From Alcanivorax quisquiliarum (GTDB taxonomy: Bacteria; Pseudomonadota; Gammaproteobacteria; Pseudomonadales; Alcanivoracaceae), in the NCBI RefSeq assembly GCF_023051175.1, contig NZ_JALKII010000001.1, forward strand, positions 496,001 through 560,000: a DNA stretch of 64,000 nucleotides. The letters run 5' to 3'. Positions within the stretch are counted from its first letter, which is position 1. Each line of letters begins with the position of its first letter. Below the pieces are notes generated by a model. The model searched no databases and was not told the origin of the DNA. It saw only the letters and a list, made by a program, of their open reading frames with translations. Both the position numbers and the translations under genes were made by a program. Below, one piece after another: positions 46,245 to 56,600 of the stretch.

Positions 46245-46934
46245 CTCTCGCCCAAACAGCTTGGCAAAATACAGTCTGTTCTTTTTTGTGGCGGCATTGG
46301 CGCGGTCATATCTTCGCTGATAAAGCGCCAAATGGATCGGCTTGAGGCCAGCACCAAAAACTGACGTTTTTTTATAACCCCACACTATTTCGCGCCGAGC
46401 CTGGCTGCCCCCTCGCAGGATTGGCAGCGCTCGTGCCGGCAAGCACCATGACCTTTTCTCGTCGAGTCCGACGAGGCCGATTATGACTCAATATTTTTTC
46501 ACCGATTAACACGATAACCGCGACCAGCGAACGTTGATACGACGTCAAGCGCGGTGCTTACGCTCCTTATCAAGCGGCGGCACCTTCCAGCGTTGAAACA
46601 ATAAATACTGCCAAAAGCGGCAATACGCGACTGGCAAAAACTTTCAGGCTCGTTGGCGGGGTGCTCGCGATGAACACGCTGAGCGCCTCGGCAAGCTGCG
46701 TTGCGGCCTTGATGATTGTATCGGTCGCGACTGGTTGGCCACGGCAGCTTGCACTGCCTGACTCTGATGGCAAGGCGTGTCGGCTGCGTGGCTATTTAAT
46801 CAAGCGATAGCGCTGCTCCCGGTGCGGCAAAGCGGCGTCACAGCAGAGCAGAACAGCAGCCACCAAGAATATGGAGAAAAAAAGCCCGGTGCAAAACGAC
46901 AGCCCAAGGGAAAAAGCAGGAGTGCAAGAATGGA

Positions 46935-46962
46935 GAAAAAATAACCCCGCCGAAGCGGGGCC
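46935..46962 (-). terminator. Intrinsic terminator after wbpM
   Basis: On the minus strand GGCCCCGCTTCGGCGGGGTT followed by ATTTTTT, about 40 bases after the wbpM-like stop. Confidence 0.85.
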
Positions 46963-47000
46963 TGATCTTGCCAGGTGATTCTCGCCTGGCGGGTGTCCGG

Positions 47001-48932
47001 TCAGTGAAAGACCGCCACCGTTTTTTCCGGCACGCTTTCGGAAGCGACCAGCGAAGCGGCTGCTTCGCCGCTTGGCGCATAACCCTCGACATGGCTGCGC
47101 AGCAGCGCCCGCAAGGCATCTTCATCGCCCTGCTCCAGTGCGTAGCGGAATGCTTCCAGCGCCGCCTCGATTTGCGTCAACGGCAGGAAATCCTCCCGCG
47201 CTTGCATGATCATCGCATGGTCGGTGCCCAGGCCATCATCGCCGAACAGCAGCTCTTCATAAAGCTTCTCGCCCGGCCGCAGGCCGGTGTAACTGATCTC
47301 GATATCGCCCTCCGGGCGCCGGTCGTCACGCACCGTATAGCCCATCAGGCGAATCATGGTGCATGCCAGATCGTAGATGCGTACCGGCTCACCCATATCC
47401 AGCACAAACACTTCACCGCCATTCGCCATCGAGCCCGCCTGGATCACCAACTGGGCGGCTTCGGGAATGGTCATGAAGTAGCGGGTCACATCCGGGTGCG
47501 TCACGGTAACCGGTCCGCCGCTGCGGATCTGCTCGCGGAACAACGGCACCACTGAGCCGGAGGAGCCAAGCACGTTGCCAAATCGAACCATCGAGAAAAG
47601 GGTGTCACTGCCCCGCGCCGACATCGCTTGCAGGATCAATTCGGCAAAGCGTTTGGTGGCGCCCATCACGTTGGTGGGGCGAACTGCTTTATCCGTAGAT
47701 ACCAGAATAAACCGCTCGACCCCCGCTTCTTCCGCCGCCTGGGCGGCGGTGAGGGTGCCAAAGATATTATTGCGCACGCCTGCCGATGGGTTCATTTCCA
47801 CAATGGGAACATGCTTGTAGGCGGCCGCGTGGTAAACCGTCTCGACGGCATGGCGGCGGCAGGTCGCCTCCAGCAGGCCACGATTGATAACCGAGCCGAG
47901 CACGGCGACGATTTCCAGATCACGGCTGGGCCGCAACTGGGCCAGCTCTTTTTCCATGCTGTAGAGCCCGAATTCGTTGTGCTCCACCAGCACCAGGCGC
48001 TTGGGCGCCAGCTGGACGATCTGCCGGCACAGTTCACTGCCGATCGAGCCTGCGGCGCCGGTTACCAGCACACTGCGGCCGGTAATGCAGGCATGCAGCA
48101 GGTCCTCACGGGGCGGCACCGGATCGCGACCAAGCAGATCCTCGATGGCCACATCGCGCACCTCCTCGATGCGCGCCAGTCCAGCGACGATATCGCTCAT
48201 TGCCGGCACGGATTTGACCTGCACGGAAAGCTTTTCCAGAAAAGTGATCACGCGCAGCCGCTGGGCCCGTGTGGCCGATGGCATGGCCAGCAGCACTGTG
48301 CCCACGCGCCCCTGCCGGATGTAACGGCTCAAGCCTTCCCGGTTCAATACCGGCAGCCCTTCGATGGTCGTGCCGTGCAATGACACCCGATCATCAACGA
48401 AAGCGAGCGGCAGGAATTCATGGCCACTGCGCAGTGCGGAGGCGAGCTGAATCCCCGAGTTGCCGGCGCCGTAGATGGCCACGGGCACCCGGTGGCGCCG
48501 GCCATTCACCGCCCACGCGAGATAACGTCGCAGCACAAAGCGGCTACCGCCAAGGTAAAGCACGCCCAGCGCCCAATAGATGATGAACACCGATCGTGGC
48601 GTACCGTGGGCGCCGAACAAGTAGGCGGCGCCGGCCAGCACCAACGCGCCCACAGTGATTGCCGAGGCGAGGGAAATAGCTACATCGCCGCTGAGGTACC
48701 GCACCATGCCACGGTAGAAACCGAACACATACAGAAAAGGAACGGTAAGCAGCGGCGCCGCAGCAATCAGCCACGGCTCCTGAATCACGGGGAACGGGTG
48801 CCCTACGCGAACGGCGTAGGCAAGTACAAAAACCAGCGAAAGTGCCAGCAGATCGGCCAGCAGCAGGATCATCTGCTTGGTCGATCGCGAAAGCCCCAAC
48901 AACCAGTGGTGACAACGTTCAAACTGTTCCAT
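47001..48932 (-). CDS. wbpM: NDP-sugar 4,6-dehydratase (WbpM/PglF-type polysaccharide protein)
   Basis: The ATG at 48932 has GGAG about ten bases upstream; 643 residues. Four N-terminal membrane segments are followed by a first Rossmann-like region (AIYGAGNSGIQLASAL) and a second, catalytic one with VTGAAGSIGSELCR. The STDKAVRPTNVMGATKR segment has Met in place of the usual Tyr of YxxxK, as in WbpM/PglF dehydratases. The later RFGNVLGSSGSVVPLF and GLRPGEKLYEELLF are also typical. It converts UDP-GlcNAc to a 4-keto-6-deoxy sugar for surface glycans. No glycosyltransferase or wzx/wzy gene is near, which is unusual. Confidence 0.92.
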   Translation of the reverse strand: MEQFERCHHWLLGLSRSTKQMILLLADLLALSLVFVLAYAVRVGHPFPVIQEPWLIAAAPLLTVPFLYVFGFYRGMVRYLSGDVAISLASAITVGALVLAGAAYLFGAHGTPRSVFIIYWALGVLYLGGSRFVLRRYLAWAVNGRRHRVPVAIYGAGNSGIQLASALRSGHEFLPLAFVDDRVSLHGTTIEGLPVLNREGLSRYIRQGRVGTVLLAMPSATRAQRLRVITFLEKLSVQVKSVPAMSDIVAGLARIEEVRDVAIEDLLGRDPVPPREDLLHACITGRSVLVTGAAGSIGSELCRQIVQLAPKRLVLVEHNEFGLYSMEKELAQLRPSRDLEIVAVLGSVINRGLLEATCRRHAVETVYHAAAYKHVPIVEMNPSAGVRNNIFGTLTAAQAAEEAGVERFILVSTDKAVRPTNVMGATKRFAELILQAMSARGSDTLFSMVRFGNVLGSSGSVVPLFREQIRSGGPVTVTHPDVTRYFMTIPEAAQLVIQAGSMANGGEVFVLDMGEPVRIYDLACTMIRLMGYTVRDDRRPEGDIEISYTGLRPGEKLYEELLFGDDGLGTDHAMIMQAREDFLPLTQIEAALEAFRYALEQGDEDALRALLRSHVEGYAPSGEAAASLVASESVPEKTVAVFH

Positions 48933-49171
48933 CAGTTCATGTCTCCATACGACACCCACAACGCAGTGCCGGTGAGCCAATATCCTGCAGGATTGCCCCG
49001 CAAGCTGCCGCGCCCGAACGCCCGTCGATATCACCAGCTCCAGGCCGGCGACACACCGCCTGACCTGCCGGTTACTACCATTGTTACCAAGGGTGAACGG
49101 GGAATCGCCGTGCCATCATACTCCGGGCCAGCGGGCTGTCCATAGGTAATGCCTTGCCGTCTGGCGGCTGA

Positions 49172-49198
49172 AAGCGCCCTGTTCCCAGACAGGGCGCA
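49172..49198 (-). terminator. Intrinsic terminator after cysN
   Basis: GCGCCCTGT and ACAGGGCGC flank a 6-base loop and are followed on the minus strand by TTTC; 4 bases after the cysN stop. Confidence 0.7.
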
Positions 49199-49201
49199 TC
49201 A

Positions 49202-50866
49202 TCAACCGATCAGGTGCTGCTCTCGCAGCGCTGTCAGCACCGCCTCGGCGGCGCTGTCGTCGTCCTGAGCCAGCGGCGCGAGTGTTATTTCGCCCTGCTC
49301 GGAACGGGCTGCCAGCTGTCGCGGCCCATCTGTGCCAGCAACGTCGATCACCAGCAAACCCGCGCCCAGCAAGGCATTGGCGGTGTCCTCACTGCCCTCC
49401 CCGAGCAATACCGGGTAGGCGCCGGCTGCAAACAGCGCTGCCTCCAGATACTCGGCAAAGGCGGCCGCCCCCTCGCCACTGACGGTAAGCCGCGCTGCCT
49501 GTTGAGACAGTCGGCGAGCACGCAACTCGGCGGTAACCGGCGGCAGGCTTTTACGCCCTTTTACGTCATCCGCTTCGGAAATCACCATTCCCGCGCCGAC
49601 AGTCACGTTGCTGAGGCGGTCAATCAGGATCAGGCTGCCCGTTGCGCGGCACACCTGATACGGGTCGAAGGCCACGGCGCGGGTCAGCTGGATGCGGCAC
49701 AGCGCGATGCCGTTGAGCGGCAACTCCCCTGCTTCGTGTTTCTCCAGCGTGTTGACGTCGATCTGATGCTTGATCTCGGTAATCTGGCCGCTGGTGAAGG
49801 TGGTGCCGAGCTTGAAATCGTAGGTCTTGCCGATCACCAGCGGCTGCTCGTGCATCCAGACCACATGCGCCATGAACGCATGGCCCAGCGTCACGGTATC
49901 GTCCGCTGCCACCAGCATGTCGCCGCGAGAGATATCAATTTCATCGTTGAGGGTGAGCGTAATCGCCTGGCCTGCAAACGCCAGTGGCTGCTCTCCCTCC
50001 CAGGTGACCACCGACTTGATCGTGGACGTCTTGCCGGACGGCAGCGCCTTCACTGCCAGCCCCGGCCGCACTTCACCAGCGGCGAGCGTGCCGCAGTAAC
50101 CCCGAAAGTCCAGGTTCGGGCGATTCACGTACTGCACCGGCAGCCGCATCTTGCCCAGCACTTCGCCGCGCTGGATCGGCAAGGTGTCCAGCAATGTCAG
50201 CAGCGGCTGGCCCTGATACCACGGCATCTGCGTGCCCTGATGCACCACGTTCTCGCCCACCAGCGCCGACATCGGCACATAATGCACATCCGGCACATTC
50301 AAGCCGGCAACGAACTCGGCATATTGCTGCCGGATCTCGTCGAAGCGCTCCTGGCTGTAGCCCACCAGATCCATCTTGTTGATGGCGATGACAAAGTGGC
50401 GGATGCCCAGCAATGCACAGATGAAGCTGTGCCGGCGCGTCTGAATCTGCATGCCATAGCGAGCATCAATGAGCAGAATGGCCACCTGCGCGGTGGAGGC
50501 ACCGGTGGCCATATTGCGGGTGTACTGCTCGTGGCCGGGGGTATCGGCAATGATGTATTTGCGATGATCGGTGGCAAAAAAACGGTACGCCACATCAATG
50601 GTGATGCCCTGCTCTCGCTCGGATTGCAGGCCATCCACCAGCAGCGCCAGATCAACCGCCTCGCCGGTGGTGCCGTGCCGGGTGCTGTCCTTGGTGATCG
50701 CGGCCAGCTGATCTTCGAAAATAACCTTGCTGTCATGCAGCAAACGGCCGATCAGCGTGGATTTACCGTCGTCCACACTGCCGCAGGTGATGAAACGCAG
50801 CATGTCCTTGGTTTCGTGCTGGCGCAGGTAATCTTCAATGTTGTCGATCTGCGGTGCTTCGTACAT
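49202..50866 (-). CDS. cysN: Sulfate adenylyltransferase large subunit with P-loop-less APS-kinase-like tail
   Basis: The ATG at 50866 has GGAG six bases upstream; the adjacent upstream ATG is too close to it. 554 residues. GTPase motifs: [20 protein letters not shown] and NKMDLVGY. CysN with CysD makes APS from ATP and sulfate, driven by GTP. The last ~98 residues (from about 457, [14 protein letters not shown]) align with the start of the APS-kinase domain of fused CysNC proteins, but the GxxGxGKS/T loop reads VSGEGAAAF and the domain is only about half length. It cannot phosphorylate APS. A true APS kinase must be encoded elsewhere or be absent. Confidence 0.93.
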   Translation of the reverse strand: MYEAPQIDNIEDYLRQHETKDMLRFITCGSVDDGKSTLIGRLLHDSKVIFEDQLAAITKDSTRHGTTGEAVDLALLVDGLQSEREQGITIDVAYRFFATDHRKYIIADTPGHEQYTRNMATGASTAQVAILLIDARYGMQIQTRRHSFICALLGIRHFVIAINKMDLVGYSQERFDEIRQQYAEFVAGLNVPDVHYVPMSALVGENVVHQGTQMPWYQGQPLLTLLDTLPIQRGEVLGKMRLPVQYVNRPNLDFRGYCGTLAAGEVRPGLAVKALPSGKTSTIKSVVTWEGEQPLAFAGQAITLTLNDEIDISRGDMLVAADDTVTLGHAFMAHVVWMHEQPLVIGKTYDFKLGTTFTSGQITEIKHQIDVNTLEKHEAGELPLNGIALCRIQLTRAVAFDPYQVCRATGSLILIDRLSNVTVGAGMVISEADDVKGRKSLPPVTAELRARRLSQQAARLTVSGEGAAAFAEYLEAALFAAGAYPVLLGEGSEDTANALLGAGLLVIDVAGTDGPRQLAARSEQGEITLAPLAQDDDSAAEAVLTALREQHLIG

Positions 50867-51018
50867 GGCCATCTCCGATGGCAGTTGCGGGCCGCGAGCT
50901 GCGATCCCCTTCGGGAGCGCCCGAGTCGCTCCCCCGACAACTGCTCATTTCCTTTGTCGATATGTCAGTGTGCAGGCGATAGCGGGAGCCGGCGCTTGCC
51001 GGCAATAAATAGCCGTTA

Positions 51019-51933
51019 TCAGAAGTAGCCTTCGCGCTTTTTCTTTTCCATCGAGCCGGCTTCATCATGATCAATGGCGCGGCCGGAGCGCTCCGAGGTG
51101 CGCGCCACCAGCATTTCCTGGATGATTTCCGGCAGCGTTTGCGCGCGAGATTCCACCGCGCCGGTGAGCGGGTAGCAGCCCAGCGTCCGAAAGCGCACAT
51201 GTAGCTTCTGCGGCTGCTCCCCGTCCGCCAGCGGCAGCCGGTCGTCGTCCACCATCACCAACATGCCGTCGCGCTCTACCACCGGTCGTTCTGCGGCGTA
51301 ATAAAGCGGCACGATTTCAATGCCCTGCAAATAGATGTATTGCCAGATATCCAGCTCGGTCCAGTTCGACAGCGGGAACACGCGGATCGACTCGCCCTTG
51401 TTGATGCGGCCGTTATAAAGATTCCACAGCTCCGGGCGCTGGTTCTTCGGGTCCCAGCCGTGGAAACGGTCGCGGAAGGAATAGACACGTTCCTTGGCGC
51501 GGGATTTTTCCTCATCGCGCCGGGCACCGCCAAACGCTGCGTCGAAACCGTATTGGTTGAGCGCCTGCTTCAGGGCCTGCGTCTTCATCACGTCGGTGTA
51601 TTTGGCGCTGCCGTGATCAAACGGGTTGATGTTGGCGGCCACGCCATCCGGGTTGGTGTGCACCAGCAACTCCATACCGGCTTCTTTGGCCATCTTGTCC
51701 CGGAAGCTGATCATCTCGCGAAACTTCCAGGTGGTATCCACATGCAGCAGCGGGAAGGGCGGCTTGCCAGGCGCAAACGCCTTGCGGGCCAGGTGCAGCA
51801 TTACCGAGGAATCCTTGCCAATCGAGTACATCATCACCGGGTTGTCGAACTCGGCCGCGACTTCGCGGATGATGTGGATCGATTCAGCCTCCAGCTGCTG
51901 AAGATGGGTCATGCGATGTTCTGGGAGCACCAT
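51019..51933 (-). CDS. cysD: Sulfate adenylyltransferase small subunit
   Basis: 304 residues of the PAPS-reductase/ATP-sulfurylase fold: [19 protein letters not shown], the PP-loop [28 protein letters not shown] and a Lys-rich end KKKREGYF. It works with CysN. Neither the ATG at 51933 nor that at 51912 has a clear ribosome site; I kept the longer one as its length fits Pseudomonas CysD. cysN starts 152 bases downstream. Confidence 0.94.
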   Translation of the reverse strand: MVLPEHRMTHLQQLEAESIHIIREVAAEFDNPVMMYSIGKDSSVMLHLARKAFAPGKPPFPLLHVDTTWKFREMISFRDKMAKEAGMELLVHTNPDGVAANINPFDHGSAKYTDVMKTQALKQALNQYGFDAAFGGARRDEEKSRAKERVYSFRDRFHGWDPKNQRPELWNLYNGRINKGESIRVFPLSNWTELDIWQYIYLQGIEIVPLYYAAERPVVERDGMLVMVDDDRLPLADGEQPQKLHVRFRTLGCYPLTGAVESRAQTLPEIIQEMLVARTSERSGRAIDHDEAGSMEKKKREGYF

Positions 51934-52046
51934 AGCGTCAGTGTCTTCAGGTTACGGCGGCCGCAAAAACCGCCTGAGGATAGAAAAAAATCAGGGCCGA
52001 ATCATACACCAAGGACGGCCGTTAGGCACCCGCAGCCGGGCGGCCG

Positions 52047-53132
52047 CTATTGGCAGAGCAGCACCGGCCGGCGTGTGTCGCGCTCGATCATGGCCAGCCG
52101 CGTCAGCATCGCCAGCGATGCGGAATAGTAATCCTGCGTGGCCAGATCCCGCGCCTCGGCAGGCAGCTGGTGTTCTTGCCGCAATAACGCTCGCACCGCC
52201 AGGCCGCCGGGAGAAAGACTGTATTCCGCCTGTCGGCCATTGCGCACATCGACCCAGGCTGGTGGCGCCGGCTCCTCCCAGAAGCGCTGGATATCGCATA
52301 GTGCCTGGCAGCCATGGTGCGCCTCGCCCCACATGAAAAACAGCGGGATGCGCACCGCTTCAAAACCGAATCTCGGTGGCTGATCCGGGGCCGGCGCCAC
52401 GCTGCCATCGGCGGCCAGCGCCAGCCAGTCCGGCGGCAATTGCAGGACACCCGTGCGGCTTTCATCCAGCAACTGCTGCGCATCGCGATACAGCGCCTGC
52501 CACGGCCCGCCAGCATCCACCCGATGAAACTCACGCAGCGCCGGCATCACCAGATAGGATAAATTCAGGTGGAGCCGGTCATCGTGCTCGAACCCGTCAC
52601 GCCCCGGCAGCAGTACCGTGTAGCCGCCATGCTCACGCACCAGATGGCTGGCAATATCAGCTCGCACCCGTTGCGAGATATCCCTATAGTGCGGCTCGCG
52701 CCAGCGCTCCCAGGCGCGCCACATGGCCCAGGCAATCATCAGATCACCGTCGCTGGCATTATTGCGATCATGCACCGGCGGTTCCTGCGCCGGATCGTAG
52801 CGCCACGCGCTGAGTGCATCACTGCGTATTTGCAGATTTTCCTGCGTCCAGCGCCAGATCAGATCGAAGCGCTCGCGATCCCCCTGTGCGACCGCCAGCA
52901 ATAGCCCCCATCCCTGCCCTTCACTATGGCTGACGCCGCCGTTACCCGTATCAATGACCCGGCCACCGGGCGTGATGAACAGTGCCGCATACGCTTGCCA
53001 CAACGGATCATCAGCGATCAGACTGCCGCCGCTGCGCCCGCCCGGCTGAGCACAGGCATTCTGACTCAGGCTCCAGAGCAGCAGCCAGAGGAGGCCGAGG
53101 CGGCCTGACTGGTGCAGCGGCGCTTTAGCCAT
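52047..53132 (-). CDS. bcsZ: Endo-beta-1,4-glucanase (GH8), BcsZ
   Basis: The ATG at 53132 overlaps bcsD by 8 bases and has GGAG seven bases upstream; 361 residues. A signal peptide (LGLLWLLLWSLSQNACAQ) is followed by a GH8 core: the general acid Glu about 71 in GVSHSEGQGWGLLLAV, the acidic NNASDGDLMIAWAMWRAW and the C-terminal DYYSASLAMLTRLA. It is a periplasmic cellulase that trims nascent cellulose. It is the last gene of the operon. Confidence 0.93.
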   Translation of the reverse strand: MAKAPLHQSGRLGLLWLLLWSLSQNACAQPGGRSGGSLIADDPLWQAYAALFITPGGRVIDTGNGGVSHSEGQGWGLLLAVAQGDRERFDLIWRWTQENLQIRSDALSAWRYDPAQEPPVHDRNNASDGDLMIAWAMWRAWERWREPHYRDISQRVRADIASHLVREHGGYTVLLPGRDGFEHDDRLHLNLSYLVMPALREFHRVDAGGPWQALYRDAQQLLDESRTGVLQLPPDWLALAADGSVAPAPDQPPRFGFEAVRIPLFFMWGEAHHGCQALCDIQRFWEEPAPPAWVDVRNGRQAEYSLSPGGLAVRALLRQEHQLPAEARDLATQDYYSASLAMLTRLAMIERDTRRPVLLCQ

Positions 53133-53601
53133 ACACAAACTCCAGCGGCGCATCCGCCCGCACCTGGCTCGCCCGTATCGGCACCACTTCGCCGCCGCCC
53201 TGCTGGCGCAGCCAGGCACCATAGATACCTTCAAGCACGGCTGCCAGCGATGCCGGCCACTCGTGCTCCACACGCACGTCCACCCTCGGCCATGCACCAT
53301 GCACGATATGGATACCGTCGCCCTGTGGTTGCATAGCACACCAGCCCCAGTTGATCCGGTGCCAATGCGTATTGATGGCCGCCACCATTTCTTCCAGTGT
53401 GTCGTAACGCTCCAGTGGCATGGTGTCGGCCATGCAGGCGCCCAGGTGGCGCAGAAAATCTTCGGCCTGATCCCCCGCCGTGGCTTTCAGCTCACGCATC
53501 AGCACACCCAGAAACGCCCGCCATTGCCGGCTGCCTTGTTGGGATTCGTGGTACACCACACTGCGTGCGAGCCAGTCTCGCCCGGCCTGCTCATCGCTCA
53601 C
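53125..53601 (-). CDS. bcsD: Cellulose synthase subunit D
   Basis: A GTG at 53601 forms a GTGA overlap with the bcsC stop; 158 residues. It matches BcsD in MPLERYDTLEEMVAAINTHW, INWGWCAM, VHGAWPRVDV and SLAAVLEGIYGAWLRQQGG. BcsD of Komagataeibacter forms an octamer that channels chains into crystalline ribbons. Its presence with BcsZ suggests crystalline rather than amorphous cellulose. Confidence 0.88.
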   Translation of the reverse strand: MSDEQAGRDWLARSVVYHESQQGSRQWRAFLGVLMRELKATAGDQAEDFLRHLGACMADTMPLERYDTLEEMVAAINTHWHRINWGWCAMQPQGDGIHIVHGAWPRVDVRVEHEWPASLAAVLEGIYGAWLRQQGGGEVVPIRASQVRADAPLEFVYG

Positions 53602-56600
53602 TGTCCCTGCTCCATCATATAGTTGAGGTGGATCAGCGCAGACGTCTCGGAATATTCGCCAAAGGTATCGTGGTCGATCCGTGCGCCGAACTTGAGGCCG
53701 GGGCCGATCAGATAATCCATCCCCAGCCCCACATTCAGGCCCAGCCCGCTGTCGCTGTCGGCGCTGTATCGCGAGGCCGGCAGCACACCGGAGGTGGCGA
53801 GAATATCCATCCACATCTGCTCACGCGGGCGGGTGGGGAAATACGCGCTTTCCTCCTGGCTGTAGCTCTGGAACCCCGGCGCAAACGTAGCGTGCCAGGT
53901 AAACCGCTGACGGGTCTGGCTGTAGGTGATCGGCACCGACAGGCTGACAAAACTCTCCGGGCTGAAATAGCCCCCATGGCCGAGCGTGAAGTAGCCGAGA
54001 TTGTCGCGAAACCCCATGTAGTTGACGTTAACACCGGCCTGTAGCGAGCGGTACTGCTCCCGGATCGGGCGCAGATAAGTGCCCAGCCCGATCAGCACAG
54101 CGCGGTTGTCCGCCACCTGGCGGCCGGTATAGCGGTACAACCCCACATTGCCGTAAAGCCCGAGATAGCCGTCGTCATAACTCAGGCCGAGATCGCCGCC
54201 GGTACGCACCACGCCGCCCCAATAACGGCCGGTCACCGGATCTTTGACACCGCCATAAGACAACAGGCTATCGGTGACAGCGCGGCGCTGTGTGCGCAAC
54301 AACAGCCGCGCCCCTGGCGCAATTTCCGGCTGCCAGAGCAGGCCGCCGACAATATTCTCTACCTCGAACCCAAGCGGCGAGCTGCCGATATCCGCCTGAA
54401 AAGCGCCATCCTGCCAACCCAGCGACAAGCCCAAGCCAGCCGCTGATTGCGCATCCGGGGTGCTCGCTGCGCGGGAATACGCAATGGCCCGGCCCCGCAG
54501 TGATGTCACCAGTTGCTCGAAACCGACACTGCTGGCGAGGTAGGCCGCGGCGCTGGAATCATCCAGCGACAAATCCGCGCTGCCGAATTCGCGGATCAGA
54601 AAATCGTCCACAAACGCACGCTGGGCAACACTCAGCGCATCCAGATCCAGGCCCGCCTCGAATAACAGATTGCGTGACGCCGCCGACTCGAAATTCAGCT
54701 CGGCGGTGCGCAGGCTGGCTTCCAGCGCGGCCAGCTCTTGCGGCGTTGCCGTGCCGGAGGCAATTGCTGCATCCAGCAGCTCCTGCGCGGCGATGGCGTT
54801 GCGGGCCGCTTGCGTGCCTTCCAGCAGCAGCGGCTGTACACCGGCAAGCGTGTCATCCAGCTCATCGGCACCGGCAACCAGCGAGCCACTCCCGAAGCGC
54901 GACCGGGCATCACCCTTCACCGAGCCGGAGTTGAGAAATACCGGCGCGGCGCTCAGATTCAGCCGCCCGCTTTCAAACGGCACCACCGAAAGCGCTACCT
55001 CGCCGCGCACTTCCGTCAGCCCGGACAACCCCGATTCGCCATCGCGATGACGCAACGCCAGCGTGCCATCCACCTGCGGTGCCAGCTCGCTGTGCAGCTG
55101 ATCCAGAAAAGCATCGATCTCCGCGATGCGTGTCATTTCTGCCGGCAGCGGCCGGCGGCTGCCCGGCGCTGCCGAGGGCGGTGCATCCGGCAATCCATAG
55201 GCGCCTGCACCGGAGGGCCGGTAGGCCGGGGCATCAGCGGCCCAGTTGTCGTAGCCCCAGCTCTGCCAGGCCGTGGCCGGCGGCGCGAGCGGCGCGCTGG
55301 CATCCCCGCTGCGGGCGGTGCCGTCGGCGAGCGCCGATGCGGTATCGAACGCCTCCGAGGCATAGCGGCGCTGGCTCCCATCACTGGGCTGCCAGCTACC
55401 CGGCGTGGCGTGCTGGCCGGGCAACCAGGCACCCCGCTGCGTGGCAGCGGGCGCCGGCGCGCTGGCCATTGCCTGCCAACGGCTCTGGCGCCCCGCCCCA
55501 CCCTTGCGGCGGAACGGATTACGCTCAAGATCGGCCAGCACCTCGGCCTGCCACGGATCGTGCCGCGCCAGCGAACGCGCCTGCTCTGCCTCACGCGCTT
55601 GCCGTGCCAGCCGCTGGGCTTCGCGCTTTTCACCCTGTAAATGCGCCGTGCGCGCCGCCAACAGAAGCAGCGGAGGCTCCGTCAACGGCGCCGCATCGGC
55701 CAGCAACTGCTCGGCCCGGCTGGCATCGCCTGCGGCCAGTGCGCCCTGAATCGCGGCTTGCCGGGCGTCACTGCTGCCGGCTTCCCGCGACAGCACATAA
55801 TCCTGCACCTGGCGTGCTTCGTCGTGCATATCGCCTTGTTGATAAAGCCTGCTTAATGCCAGCAACAGCGGCGCGTCTTCCGGCGCCCGATTGAGCTCGC
55901 GCACCAGTTCGTCGTATGCCTGCGCCAGTGCACCCTGCTGGCGCAAGCGATCCGTGCGCGCCACCACCAGCCCGCGGCGGACATCTTCCAGCTCGCGCAG
56001 CGTGGCGAGTTCACCCGCAGCAACCTGTGCCAGCCGGCGCAACAGCCGCTCGGCCTCGAATTCCTCGCCGGCCTTGGCCAGCACGCTGACATGATCCAGA
56101 TAATGCTGCGGTTCGATGTCATCGCTTTGTGCCAGCTGCGTGGCCAGGTCACGGCGCACCAGCACCAGTGCCAGGGTTGCTTCGCCGTGCTCCACCAGTG
56201 TTGCCGCTGCCGCGCCCAGCTCACGCGCATCGGTAGGTGGCGCGTTGTAAAGTTGTTGCAGGGCACGATCAACTTGCCAGGGGTCGTTGCTGGTGAGCGT
56301 AAGGTCCAGTGCCGCGATGCGCTGGCCGCGCTCCGCCGCCGCGAGCAGCGCCCGGCTGTCTGCGTCGTGCTCTGTCGCCGGGATGCGGCGCAGCAGTTGC
56401 ACGGCGTCATCCCAGCGCGCCTGATCCGCAGCCAGCACTGCCGCAGCACGCAGCCCTGCCGGCGTGGCCATGTCGCCGCTGACCGCCCACATCAGCCGCT
56501 CCGCCACCGCGGGCTGGCCCCGCTGCTGTGCCAGCCGCGCCAGTGCCAGGCGCACCCAGGGATCATCCGGTGCCAGCGTCAGGGCCTGTTGCAACAGGGC

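Larger units (their letters stand above)
45732..47000. other. Variable segment between tRNA-Asn and wbpM
   Basis: About 1.27 kb with a truncated DUF4065 (Panacea/SocA-like) ORF and its upstream palindrome at 45828-45845. From 46245 to 46934 I see only short frames without ribosome sites and no family match. Its position after tRNA-Asn, at a locus that carries the O-antigen cluster in Pseudomonas, marks it as a likely insertion/deletion site. Confidence 0.5.

Noticed and set aside
46570-46773. 67-codon minus-strand frame with hydrophobic end near wbpM
   Set aside because: No convincing start signal or conserved pattern; kept as unassigned sequence.
49214-51028. 604-codon plus-strand frame opposite cysN
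   Set aside because: cysN matches its family along the full length, including GTPase motifs.
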